A DNA stretch of 12,842 nucleotides from an uncultured Caryophanales bacterium (lineage in GTDB: Bacteria > Bacillota_I > Bacilli_A > RFN20 > CAG-826): assembly GCA_946183335.1 (NCBI GenBank), contig CAMGZN010000023.1, positions 1-12,842 on the forward strand, in the 5' to 3' direction. The notes beneath the pieces are model-generated. The model saw only the letters and a program-made list of their open reading frames with translations. It searched no databases and was not told the origin of the DNA. This document shows positions 6,138 through 12,797 of the stretch, in pieces (within the stretch, counting starts at the first letter, position 1; each line of letters begins with the position of its first letter). The translations under genes were made by a program, and so were the position numbers.

Positions 6138-7424
6138 ATGAAAAAGGTGAATGTTATTGGTGGTGGATTAGCTGGTTCTGAAGCCTGCTATTTTTTACTC
6201 AAACAAGGCTATGAAGTTCACCTTTATGAGAAACGTCCAAAATCTATGACGCCAGCCCATCATACTGGTCTTTTTGGAGAGCTTGTTTGTTCAAATTCTT
6301 TGAAGTCGAAAAGACTAGACAATGCGTGCGGATTACTCAAAGAAGAAATGCGTCATTTAGGTTCGATTATGATGGAAGCAGCTCTTGAAACTGAGGTTCC
6401 AAGTGGTAACGCCTTAAGTGTCGATCGTGGCCGTTTTGCAGAGAAAATCACCGCAATTCTTGGTTCTTTTCCAAACTTTCATGTACATTATGAAGACGTA
6501 AAAGAGCCAAAAGAAGGCGTTACGATTATTGCAACTGGACCATTAACAAGCAAAGGCTTAGCATTGTATTTAATGAAACAAGTTGGGCAAGAATCATTGT
6601 TCTTTTTTGATGCCAGTGCCCCGATTATAAAACGCGATTCAATCAACATGGAAATTGCTTATAAAAAAGCTCGTTATGATCAAGGCGATGACTCTTATAT
6701 CAACTGTCCCTTTTCAGAAGAACAATATAACAAATTTTATGACGAATTAACTCATGCTGAACTCGCCATGATTCATGACTTTGATAAAAACTATTTTGAA
6801 GGCTGTATGCCGATTGAAGTTATGGCTAAAAGAGGACGTGATACTTTACGTTATGGTCCGATGAAACCAAAAGGTCTTCAAATGATGGATCGTCCAAAAG
6901 CTTATGCGGTGGTTCAACTTCGTCAGGACAACCAGTTTGGTGACCTCTTCAACATTGTTGGTTTTCAAACAAATCTTACTTACCCAGAACAAAAGCGTGT
7001 ATTCAGAATGATTCCTGGATTAGAAAATGCTGAATTCGTTCGATATGGGTTAATGCATAAAAACATGTATCTTTGTTCTCCGCTCATTTTAAATGACCAC
7101 CTTCTAATTAAGACTGACAGCAATGTATTTTTAGCGGGACAACTAATTGGAGTTGAAGGATATGTCGAATCAGCGGCGATGGGAATTTTAGCTGCTATTT
7201 ATGCATATGAAAAACTAGAAAATAAATCTTTCCCAGATCTTCCTTTAAATACAATGATTGGCTCATTGAAGAACTATGTGATTCATGCAAATCATAAGGA
7301 TTTCTCTCCAATGAACGCTAATTTTGGAATCTTTTATGGAGCCTCATCTTGTCCTAGAGAAGAACTTGCCTCACGTTCAATCCAACTAATCGATGAATGG
7401 AAGGAAAAATTGAATGTTAAGTGA
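6138..7424 (+). CDS. trmFO: Folate-dependent tRNA (uracil-54-C5)-methyltransferase TrmFO
   Basis: A 428-residue flavoprotein that makes ribothymidine at position 54 of tRNA, using methylene-tetrahydrofolate and FAD. The dinucleotide-binding VIGGGLAGSEA is at residues 6-16. The family motifs ELVCSNSLKS (C51) and FEGCMPIEVMAKRGRDTLRYGPMKP (C223) contain the two cysteines implicated in catalysis in the Bacillus enzyme. The LAGQLIGVEGYVESAA flavin-binding motif lies near the C-terminus. The frame is open back to about 6051, but that part overlaps topA and its terminator. The ATG at 6138 starts MKKVNVIGGG as in homologues and follows TATAAT by six bases, with no Shine-Dalgarno. It overlaps xerC by 11 bases and is in the usual Bacillota position between topA and the Xer recombinase. 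Confidence 0.97.
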   Translation: MKKVNVIGGGLAGSEACYFLLKQGYEVHLYEKRPKSMTPAHHTGLFGELVCSNSLKSKRLDNACGLLKEEMRHLGSIMMEAALETEVPSGNALSVDRGRFAEKITAILGSFPNFHVHYEDVKEPKEGVTIIATGPLTSKGLALYLMKQVGQESLFFFDASAPIIKRDSINMEIAYKKARYDQGDDSYINCPFSEEQYNKFYDELTHAELAMIHDFDKNYFEGCMPIEVMAKRGRDTLRYGPMKPKGLQMMDRPKAYAVVQLRQDNQFGDLFNIVGFQTNLTYPEQKRVFRMIPGLENAEFVRYGLMHKNMYLCSPLILNDHLLIKTDSNVFLAGQLIGVEGYVESAAMGILAAIYAYEKLENKSFPDLPLNTMIGSLKNYVIHANHKDFSPMNANFGIFYGASSCPREELASRSIQLIDEWKEKLNVK

Positions 7425-8322
7425 GATTCAAGATTTCTTAGATCATCTTCAATATGACCACGGTTACTCACCTAATACCGTTGAGTCATATGGAAGAGAT
7501 ATTGAGCAGTTTTATAAGCTCATTTTTGAGCAAGGTGTTGATATCACTGATGTTGATGCCGGAATTATTAGAAACTATCTTTCTCAACTTCTAAGTTTAG
7601 GTGTCACAAAGCGTTCCTGCCAAAGAAAAGTTTCTGCCTTACGACATTATTATTCTTATTTACTTACTAAGGAGATCGTCAAAGATAATCCCTTTCTTTA
7701 CATCGATCCGTTAAAACAAGATAAGAGACTTCCAAGTGTTCTTTATCTAGAACAAATTGAATCAATCTTTAAACTTAACAAGCAAAGAAATGATGATTTG
7801 ATGTGGCGTGATGAAGCGATTATTGAGCTTCTTTATGCCACCGGTGTTCGAGCAAGTGAATTCGTCAATATCCGTCTCCGTGATATTGATTTAAAACGTC
7901 GCACAATTCGTATTATGGGCAAAGGAAGCAAAGAGAGAATGGTGGTTTTTTCCCAATCGGCAAAAGAAACGTTAGAACGCTATTTAAATGAAATCCGACC
8001 AAGAATTGCTGGTAAAAATCGTTTTGAATTCAATAATGAATATTTGTTTCTTAACTCTAATGGAAAGCAATTAACTGTTCGTGGATTGCAGTTCATTTTG
8101 GATGATATCGAAAAGAAAATCGGAACGAACTATGGACTTCATCCACACATCTTCCGACACTCATTCGCAACCCATCTTCTTGAAGGTGGGGCTGACCTTC
8201 GAGTTATTCAGGAATTACTTGGACACGAATCTTTGAACACAACACAGGTTTATACCCATGTCTCAGAAGAGCAAATTTTAGACCAATTCCAGGCTCATCA
8301 TCCTCGAGCATATAAAAAATAA
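7414..8322 (+). CDS. xerC: Tyrosine recombinase XerC/CodV
   Basis: A 302-residue Xer recombinase that resolves chromosome dimers at dif sites. Residues 1-90 form the N-terminal SAM-like core-binding domain. All catalytic residues are present: R146 in ATGVRASE, K170 in GKGSKER, H245 and R248 in HIFRH, H271 in LGHESL, and the nucleophile Y280 in TQVYTHV. The spacing matches XerD of E. coli closely. The ATG has AAGGA (7401-7405) at 8 nt and lies inside the 3' end of trmFO, so the two genes are probably coupled. In Bacillus this gene (codV) is followed by clpQ/hslV, clpY/hslU and codY; none is here and rpsB comes next. A terminator follows. Confidence 0.96.
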   Translation: MLSEIQDFLDHLQYDHGYSPNTVESYGRDIEQFYKLIFEQGVDITDVDAGIIRNYLSQLLSLGVTKRSCQRKVSALRHYYSYLLTKEIVKDNPFLYIDPLKQDKRLPSVLYLEQIESIFKLNKQRNDDLMWRDEAIIELLYATGVRASEFVNIRLRDIDLKRRTIRIMGKGSKERMVVFSQSAKETLERYLNEIRPRIAGKNRFEFNNEYLFLNSNGKQLTVRGLQFILDDIEKKIGTNYGLHPHIFRHSFATHLLEGGADLRVIQELLGHESLNTTQVYTHVSEEQILDQFQAHHPRAYKK

Positions 8323-8333
8323 TAAAATATTAT

Positions 8334-8362
8334 TTGTCTCTAATTAAAGGGAGTGTTAGAAT
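8334..8362 (+). promoter_or_regulatory. Promoter for the rpsB-tsf-pyrH-frr operon
   Basis: TTGTCT (8334-8339), a 17-bp spacer and TAGAAT (8357-8362) form a good sigma-A promoter, strengthened by an extended -10 TGT (8354-8356). Transcription should begin near 8369, giving a leader of about 119 nt. The -10 sits in the loop of the xerC terminator hairpin. Confidence 0.65.
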
Positions 8363-8380
8363 AAACACACTCTTTTTATT
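8346..8380 (+). terminator. Terminator after xerC
   Basis: GAGTG (8351-8355) pairs with CACTC (8368-8372). The stem is prolonged outward by G-U and A-U pairs (AAAGG at 8346-8350 with TTTTT at 8373-8377), with further AT pairing possible inward across a bulged C. A T-rich stretch continues to 8380. Transcripts starting near 8369 contain only the 3' arm, so the hairpin should stop xerC readthrough but not rpsB transcription. Confidence 0.72.
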
Positions 8381-8401
8381 TATAGAAAGAGTAAATACGC
8401 A

Positions 8402-8459
8402 CATCATGGATTCAACTTCCGAGTCCCTGTGACCCAGGGGGAAGTTGTTCGAAATGATG
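8402..8459 (+). promoter_or_regulatory. Structured rpsB leader RNA, candidate S2 autoregulatory element
   Basis: Three nested helices are perfect: CATCAT (8402-8407) with ATGATG (8454-8459); CAACTTCC (8413-8420) with GGAAGTTG (8440-8447); CCCTG (8425-8429) with CAGGG (8435-8439) closing a 5-nt loop. An internal loop (8408-8412 against 8448-8453) and a one-sided GAGT bulge (8421-8424) separate them. The element lies in the leader between the promoter and the rpsB ribosome binding site, and a GGAGG-like site (8459-8463) touches its foot. This is what a ribosomal-protein feedback element looks like. That S2 binds it is inference, and I cannot name a matching RNA family. Confidence 0.68.
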
Positions 8460-8487
8460 GAGGCTTAAAACAAATGGAGGTTCTTAA

Positions 8488-9564
8488 ATGAACGAAGAAA
8501 AGAAAGTCCCAGCTGAAGAAGTAGCGGCTGCGGAAGAAAATGTCATGGAAATGGTCATGCACGACAAAGATGCCAAGATCATCACCATGCGCAAACTACT
8601 CGAAGGTGGTGTTCACTATGGACACAACACCCGTAAATGGAACCCAAAGATGGGTAAATTCATCTACGGTGCTCGTAATGGTATCTACCTCATCGACTTA
8701 AACAAGTCACTTGTTAAAGCCGAAGAAGCCTACCTTGCTCTTAAGAGCATTGTTGATGAAAATGGTAAAGCATTATTCGTTGGTATCAAACCACAATGCA
8801 AAACCATCGTTGAAGAACAAGCATTACGTTCTGGTTCCTTCTACATTACTAACCGTTGGTTAGGTGGTACACTTACAAACTTCAAAACCATCCAATCCCG
8901 TATTCGTCGCTTAAAAGAATTAGAAGCGATGGAACTTGATGGAAGCTTTGAAAAGTTACCAAAGAAAGAAGTTGCTCTTCTTAAGAAGGAAAAAGAAAAA
9001 CTCTCTAAGAACTTAGAAGGTATCAAAGAAATGCGTAAGCTTCCAAATGCTGTCATCGTCTGTGACCCAGCCGTTGAACACACAGCTGTTGCTGAAGCTC
9101 GTAAATTGCGCATTCCAGTGTTCGGTTTAGCCGATACAACCTGTGACCCAGATGTCTTAGACTTCCCAATTCCAGCCAATGACGATGCCACAAGATCCGT
9201 TTCTTTAATTATCGGATTACTTGCTGATGCAATCGTTGAATCAAAGGGTGGAATTACCGCGATTGCTTATACTAAAGACGAAGGCGAAGAAGTCACAATG
9301 AAAGACGCTGTCCGTCAAGCGGATAAAGAAAACGCTGAAAGAATTGCTGCCATTCGTAAAGCTCGTCAAGAAAAGCAAGAACGTATGGAAAAATACCAAG
9401 CCATGAAGAAGGCTCAACGTGAAGAAGCTGCTAAAGCAGCTGCCGCTCCACAAGAAGCCAAAGCTGAAGAAAAACCAACTGAAGAAAAGAAACCAGCTGT
9501 GAAGAAAGCTCCGGCTAAAAAAGCTGCCCCAAAAGCTGAAGAAAAACCAGCAGAAGGTAAATAA
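8488..9564 (+). CDS. rpsB: 30S ribosomal protein S2, extended at both ends
   Basis: The S2 core runs from about residue 32 to 260: ITMRKLLEGGVHYGHNTRKWNPKM, IYLIDLNKS, NRWLGGTLTNF, then VCDPAVEHTAVAEARKLRIPVFGLADT and a final PANDDATRSVSLI segment. At 358 residues it is about 100 longer than typical S2. About 30 acidic residues precede the core. A tail of about 95 residues follows: a charged helical part (ERIAAIRKARQEKQERMEKYQAM) then a low-complexity Lys/Ala/Glu/Pro stretch. The long start is supported by GGAGG (8476-8480) 7 nt before the ATG; the internal ATG codons near residues 20-24 lack such a site. S2 is a late 30S assembly protein on the solvent side. First gene of an operon with tsf, pyrH and frr, the common bacterial order. 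Confidence 0.97.
   Translation: MNEEKKVPAEEVAAAEENVMEMVMHDKDAKIITMRKLLEGGVHYGHNTRKWNPKMGKFIYGARNGIYLIDLNKSLVKAEEAYLALKSIVDENGKALFVGIKPQCKTIVEEQALRSGSFYITNRWLGGTLTNFKTIQSRIRRLKELEAMELDGSFEKLPKKEVALLKKEKEKLSKNLEGIKEMRKLPNAVIVCDPAVEHTAVAEARKLRIPVFGLADTTCDPDVLDFPIPANDDATRSVSLIIGLLADAIVESKGGITAIAYTKDEGEEVTMKDAVRQADKENAERIAAIRKARQEKQERMEKYQAMKKAQREEAAKAAAAPQEAKAEEKPTEEKKPAVKKAPAKKAAPKAEEKPAEGK
9460..9549 (+). repeat. 18-bp direct repeat in the S2 tail
   Basis: The 18-base sequence AAAGCTGAAGAAAAACCA occurs at 9460-9477 and again at 9532-9549, encoding KAEEKP twice. The repeat lies in the low-complexity C-terminal tail and suggests the tail grew by local duplication or slippage. Confidence 0.7.
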
Positions 9565-9566
9565 TT

Positions 9567-10433
9567 ATGGCAAGCATGATTGAACTAATTAAAGAACTTC
9601 GTGAACGTACTGGCGCAGGCATGATGGACTGCAAGCACGCCCTTGAAGAAAGTAACTCCGATGTTGAAAAAGCTATCGACTGGTTACGCCAAAAGGGTAT
9701 TGCTAAAGCCCAAGCCAAAGCTTCCCGTATCGCTGCTGAAGGTTTAGCAGAAGTTCAAGTTGCTGGCAATAAAGCCATCATCTGCGAAATTAACTGTGAA
9801 ACTGACTTCGTTTCTAAAGGTGAAAAATTCCACGCTTTAGTTCACGATTCAGCCAAAGTTACTTTAGAAAAAGGCTGTGCTTCTTTAGAAGAAGCTAAGG
9901 AAGCTACCAAAGCTTTATTCACCGATGCTACTGTTTCAATGGGTGAAAAACTCGACTATCGTCGTTTTGAAATCGTCGAAAAGAAAGCCGAAGAAGGATT
10001 TGGCGCTTACATCCACATGGGTGGTAAAATCGCAACTTTAGTTGTCATCGATAAAGAAGACGCTGAATTTGCTAAAGGATTAGCAATGCATATCGCTGCC
10101 AATGCTCCTAAGTATATTGCTGAGGAAGACATTCCAGCTGAAGTTATTGCTCACGAAAAACAGATCGCTTTCGAAAATATGAAAGAAGATCCGAAGATGG
10201 CTGGTAAACCAGCCCAAATGCTTGAAGGCATTGCTAACGGAAAGGTGAAGAAACTTCTCTCTGAATCCGTTTTAGGTTCTCAAGCATACTTACTCGATGG
10301 TGAAAAGAGCGTTGCTCAAGTCGCCAAAGAAAAAGGAATTAAGATTGTTAAATTCATTCGTTACTCTGTTGGTGAAGGAATCGAAAAACGTAAAGATAAC
10401 TTCGCTGAAGAAGTCATGAAGGAAATTAAGTAA
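9567..10433 (+). CDS. tsf: Translation elongation factor Ts
   Basis: A 288-residue EF-Ts, the nucleotide exchange factor that recharges EF-Tu with GTP. The N-terminal UBA-like domain (about 1-45) contains KELRERTGAGMMDCKHALEE. The conserved CEINCETDFVSKGEKF segment, with T-D-F-V at 79-82, is the part that reaches EF-Tu. The core domain continues with HMGGKIATLVVI and the AMHIAANAPKY motif. The length is the family norm. It begins three bases after the rpsB stop with AGAAGG (9552-9557), which lies within the end of rpsB. Confidence 0.98.
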   Translation: MASMIELIKELRERTGAGMMDCKHALEESNSDVEKAIDWLRQKGIAKAQAKASRIAAEGLAEVQVAGNKAIICEINCETDFVSKGEKFHALVHDSAKVTLEKGCASLEEAKEATKALFTDATVSMGEKLDYRRFEIVEKKAEEGFGAYIHMGGKIATLVVIDKEDAEFAKGLAMHIAANAPKYIAEEDIPAEVIAHEKQIAFENMKEDPKMAGKPAQMLEGIANGKVKKLLSESVLGSQAYLLDGEKSVAQVAKEKGIKIVKFIRYSVGEGIEKRKDNFAEEVMKEIK

Positions 10434-10452
10434 TCAATAAAGGAGCCAAAAG

Positions 10453-11166
10453 GTGTATAAACGAATTCTCATCAAATTATCTGGCGAAGCTCTCGCTGGA
10501 AATAAAAGCAATGGAATTATTGACCCAGAGGCTCTTTTAAATATTTCCAAAGTTATTAAAGAAATTGCCCAAACTGGCACAGAAGTTTGTGTCGTGATTG
10601 GGGCCGGAAATATTTGCCGCGGTTCACTTGTTGAGAAGAGCGGAATCGAACGTGTGACTGGCGATAAAATGGGAATGCTTGGAACAATTATAAATTCGTT
10701 TGCATTAGCGAATTCACTCCAAAATCTCCTGCAAAATGCGGTTGTTTTATCGGCAGTACCAATGGAAACGTTCACTCCAACATTCTCAGAAGAACTCGCG
10801 GACAAGTATTTAAAAGAGAAGACTGTTGTCGTCTTTGGTGGAGGTACTGGAAAGCCATTCTTCACAACCGATACATGTGCCACTTTACGCGCCATTCAGG
10901 TTGGTTGTGATGCGATTCTAATCGCGAAGAATGGAGTCGATGGTATCTATAGCGATGATCCTCGCTACAACAAAGACGCCTACATGTTTAAGGAAATCAC
11001 TTGCTCAGAAATCATCGCTAGAGATTTAAAGGTGATGGACCTAACAGCAGTGGAAATGTTAAAAGATCAAAACATTGATGTTCGCGTATTCAATATGCAA
11101 AACCCAGATAATTTCTTAAAGGTTGTGCGTAAAGAAGACGTTGGAACAACAATTAAGAGAGGATAA
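10453..11166 (+). CDS. pyrH: Uridylate kinase (UMP kinase)
   Basis: A 237-residue amino-acid-kinase-fold enzyme that phosphorylates UMP to UDP, feeding all pyrimidine nucleotide synthesis. Motifs include KRILIKLSGEALAGN at the start, VIGAGNICRG, the GGGTGKPFFTTDTCATLRA block and DAILIAKNGVDGIYSDDPR. The start is a GTG at 10453, fixed by AAAGGAG (10439-10445) 7 nt upstream and by the family N-terminus. It follows tsf by 19 bp and precedes frr by 5 bp. The rpsB-tsf-pyrH-frr order is widespread in bacteria. Confidence 0.97.
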   Translation: MYKRILIKLSGEALAGNKSNGIIDPEALLNISKVIKEIAQTGTEVCVVIGAGNICRGSLVEKSGIERVTGDKMGMLGTIINSFALANSLQNLLQNAVVLSAVPMETFTPTFSEELADKYLKEKTVVVFGGGTGKPFFTTDTCATLRAIQVGCDAILIAKNGVDGIYSDDPRYNKDAYMFKEITCSEIIARDLKVMDLTAVEMLKDQNIDVRVFNMQNPDNFLKVVRKEDVGTTIKRG

Positions 11167-11171
11167 AAATC

Positions 11172-11717
11172 ATGGATGATATTACATTAGAATGTCAAAG
11201 CAGATTGCAAAAAACTGTTGAAGCCTTACGTGGAGAACTTGTTCTCATCCGTACTGGCCGAGCATCCCCAGCAATTCTTGACCGCGTTCAATGCGATTAT
11301 TATGGAGACAAGATTGCGGTAAACCAAATCTCCTCAATCACAGTTCCAGAACCACGTCAGTTACTGATTAAATCTTATGACCGTAACGACATTAAGTCCA
11401 TTGTTGCTGGAATCGCCGCCGCTAACCTTGGTGTTAACCCGGTCAGTGAAGGTGATTGCATTCGTATTACTTTCCCACCATTAACTGAAGACACACGTCG
11501 TGAGTTAGTGAAGAAAGCCAAAGCGACTGCTGAAAATAGTAAAGTCGCCGTGAGAAATGTCCGCCGTGAATACATTGACTTTGTCAAAGAAGCCGATGAT
11601 ATGACGGAAGATTATCAGAAACGAGTTCAAGAAGAAATTCAAAAAGTCGTTGATGAAGCCATCGAAAAAATCGATCAAATTCTCGCGGAGAAAGAGAAAG
11701 ATATTCTCTCAATCTAA
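11172..11717 (+). CDS. frr: Ribosome recycling factor
   Basis: A 181-residue ribosome recycling factor, which with EF-G splits the post-termination ribosome. The L-shaped protein is recognisable from LRGELVLIRTGRASPAILD near residues 19-37, VPEPRQLLIKSYD, the LGVNPVSEGDCIRITFPPLTEDTRRELVKKAK segment, and the C-terminal NVRREYIDFVKE helix. The length is typical (about 185). The ATG follows AGAGGA (11158-11163) at good spacing and is 5 bp from pyrH. It is the last gene of the rpsB operon and is followed by a terminator. Confidence 0.97.
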   Translation: MDDITLECQSRLQKTVEALRGELVLIRTGRASPAILDRVQCDYYGDKIAVNQISSITVPEPRQLLIKSYDRNDIKSIVAGIAAANLGVNPVSEGDCIRITFPPLTEDTRRELVKKAKATAENSKVAVRNVRREYIDFVKEADDMTEDYQKRVQEEIQKVVDEAIEKIDQILAEKEKDILSI

Positions 11718-11718
11718 T

Positions 11719-11745
11719 AAGGAGGGTAATTCCTCCTTTTCTTTT
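11719..11745 (+). terminator. Rho-independent terminator after frr
   Basis: AAGGAGG (11719-11725) and CCTCCTT (11732-11738) form a perfect 7-bp stem around GTAATT, followed by a T-rich run to 11745. It starts two bases after the frr stop. The GGAGG in the stem resembles a Shine-Dalgarno but has no start codon to serve. Confidence 0.88.
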
Positions 11746-11765
11746 AGAACTTTTTCAATTCTTTA

Positions 11766-11794
11766 TTTATTGTGCTTTCGTATGCGTATATAAT
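11766..11794 (+). promoter_or_regulatory. Promoter placed on the uppS start codon
   Basis: A perfect -10 TATAAT (11789-11794) lies seven bases before the ATG at 11802. The best-spaced -35 (TTTATT, 11766-11771, 17-bp spacer) is poor. The predicted +1 is 11801 or the start codon itself, so the mRNA should have no leader or one base. There is no Shine-Dalgarno. Confidence 0.65.
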
Positions 11795-11801
11795 ATGACG
11801 T

Positions 11802-12536
11802 ATGAAACGAGAGATTGAATTAAACAAGCCAATTACCCATATTGCTTTCATTATGGATGGCAATGGACGCTGGGCAAAGTCACGTGGTTTACCACGTACT
11901 TTAGGTCATAAAGAAGCTTGTAATCGAATTATTGAAGTCTTTGACCATTGTAAAGACTATGGAATTAAGGTTGTTTCCTTTTATGCCTTTTCTACAGAAA
12001 ACTGGAAGAGACCAAAAAGTGAAATCGACCATCTTTTTAAATATTTAGAGACTTTCTTTAAAAAAGAAATCGACCACTTAGTTCGTGATGGAGTTCGTGT
12101 TGTTTTATCCGGAGATCTTTCTCGTCTTCCAGAAAAAACACAGAAAACTTGTTATAAGGCCATTGAGATGACCAAAAATAACGACACCTATGTCATGAAC
12201 ATTTGTCTTAACTATGGTGGTAAAGAAGAAATCACTCGCGCCGCTAGACAAATCGCTGAAGAAGTTAAAGAAGGTAAGCTTCAAGTTGAAGATATCAATG
12301 AACAAGTTTTCGAAGATCATCTTTATACAAGAGGTCTTCCAAACGTTGATTTACTTGTCCGCACCTCAGGTGAAGAACGTACAAGTAACTTTCTCCCATG
12401 GCAACTTGCCTACGCCGAATTTGTCTTTACTAAAGTACATTGGCCAGATTTCAAACGTGGCCCATTTGTGGACTGTTTAAAAGAATATAACAATCGTAAC
12501 CGTCGATTCGGAGGTTTAGATCATGATAAAAAATAA
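11802..12536 (+). CDS. uppS: Isoprenyl transferase (undecaprenyl diphosphate synthase)
   Basis: A 244-residue cis-prenyltransferase that adds isopentenyl units to farnesyl diphosphate, producing the undecaprenyl carrier for cell-wall glycans. The signature HIAFIMDGNGRWAKSRG is at 13-29 with the catalytic aspartate D19. STENWKRP and the C-terminal RTSGEERTSNFLPWQLAYAEFVF motif are intact. Length fits the family. The frame begins at the only suitable ATG, just after a TATAAT. It overlaps cdsA by 14 bases, so the two are co-translated; uppS-cdsA is the standard order. Presence of uppS suggests, but does not prove, a peptidoglycan or other glycan wall. Confidence 0.97.
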   Translation: MKREIELNKPITHIAFIMDGNGRWAKSRGLPRTLGHKEACNRIIEVFDHCKDYGIKVVSFYAFSTENWKRPKSEIDHLFKYLETFFKKEIDHLVRDGVRVVLSGDLSRLPEKTQKTCYKAIEMTKNNDTYVMNICLNYGGKEEITRAARQIAEEVKEGKLQVEDINEQVFEDHLYTRGLPNVDLLVRTSGEERTSNFLPWQLAYAEFVFTKVHWPDFKRGPFVDCLKEYNNRNRRFGGLDHDKK

Positions 12537-12797
12537 ACTATCCCAAGAACAAAAGCATTCCATTCGAGTTCGAACAATTACCGCAGCTGTTTTGGTTGCT
12601 CTTCTTGTTCCAGCAATTATTTTAGGAAGCATCTACTTTGTTGCTTTATCAGTGATTATTGCTGTAGCTTTTGCTTATGAAAGTGTTCATATCACAAACC
12701 TTGATGGAAAAACTAGAAAGTTTGCTTTCGTAATCATCATTATTTTGCTTCTAGCAACATGTTATTATGTAATATTACGTAATTACATTGATGCAGT
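12523..12797 (+). CDS. cdsA: Phosphatidate cytidylyltransferase, N-terminal part, cut by the contig end
   Basis: The frame opens at ATG 12523, with GGAGG (12510-12514) 8 nt upstream inside uppS. It encodes about 91 genomic residues starting MIKNKLSQEQKHSIRVRTIT. Residues about 19-51 and 68-85 are strongly hydrophobic and look like the first membrane helices of CdsA, the integral membrane enzyme that makes CDP-diacylglycerol. The R-V-R-T-I-T-A-A-V-L-V-A-L start and the short A-Y-E stretch after the first helices resemble CdsA N-termini. The assignment rests mainly on position after uppS, since the catalytic C-terminus is missing. The frame appears to continue to the window edge, but everything after base 12797 is sequencing adapter. 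Confidence 0.82.

Noticed and set aside
7422..7424. Possible TGA-to-tryptophan recoding as in Mycoplasma
   Set aside because: Reading through the TGA stops of trmFO or lepB would extend both proteins past their family ends, and conserved tryptophans are encoded by TGG. The standard code fits.
8841..9191. A 116-codon minus-strand frame inside rpsB
   Set aside because: It lies antisense to the most conserved part of S2 and follows its codon bias; no ribosome binding site or family resemblance.
10434..10895. A 153-codon open frame on the minus strand opposite pyrH
   Set aside because: It is fully antisense to pyrH, whose family motifs are intact, and its translation is Ser/Phe/Pro-rich without any recognisable domain. 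It is a shadow frame.
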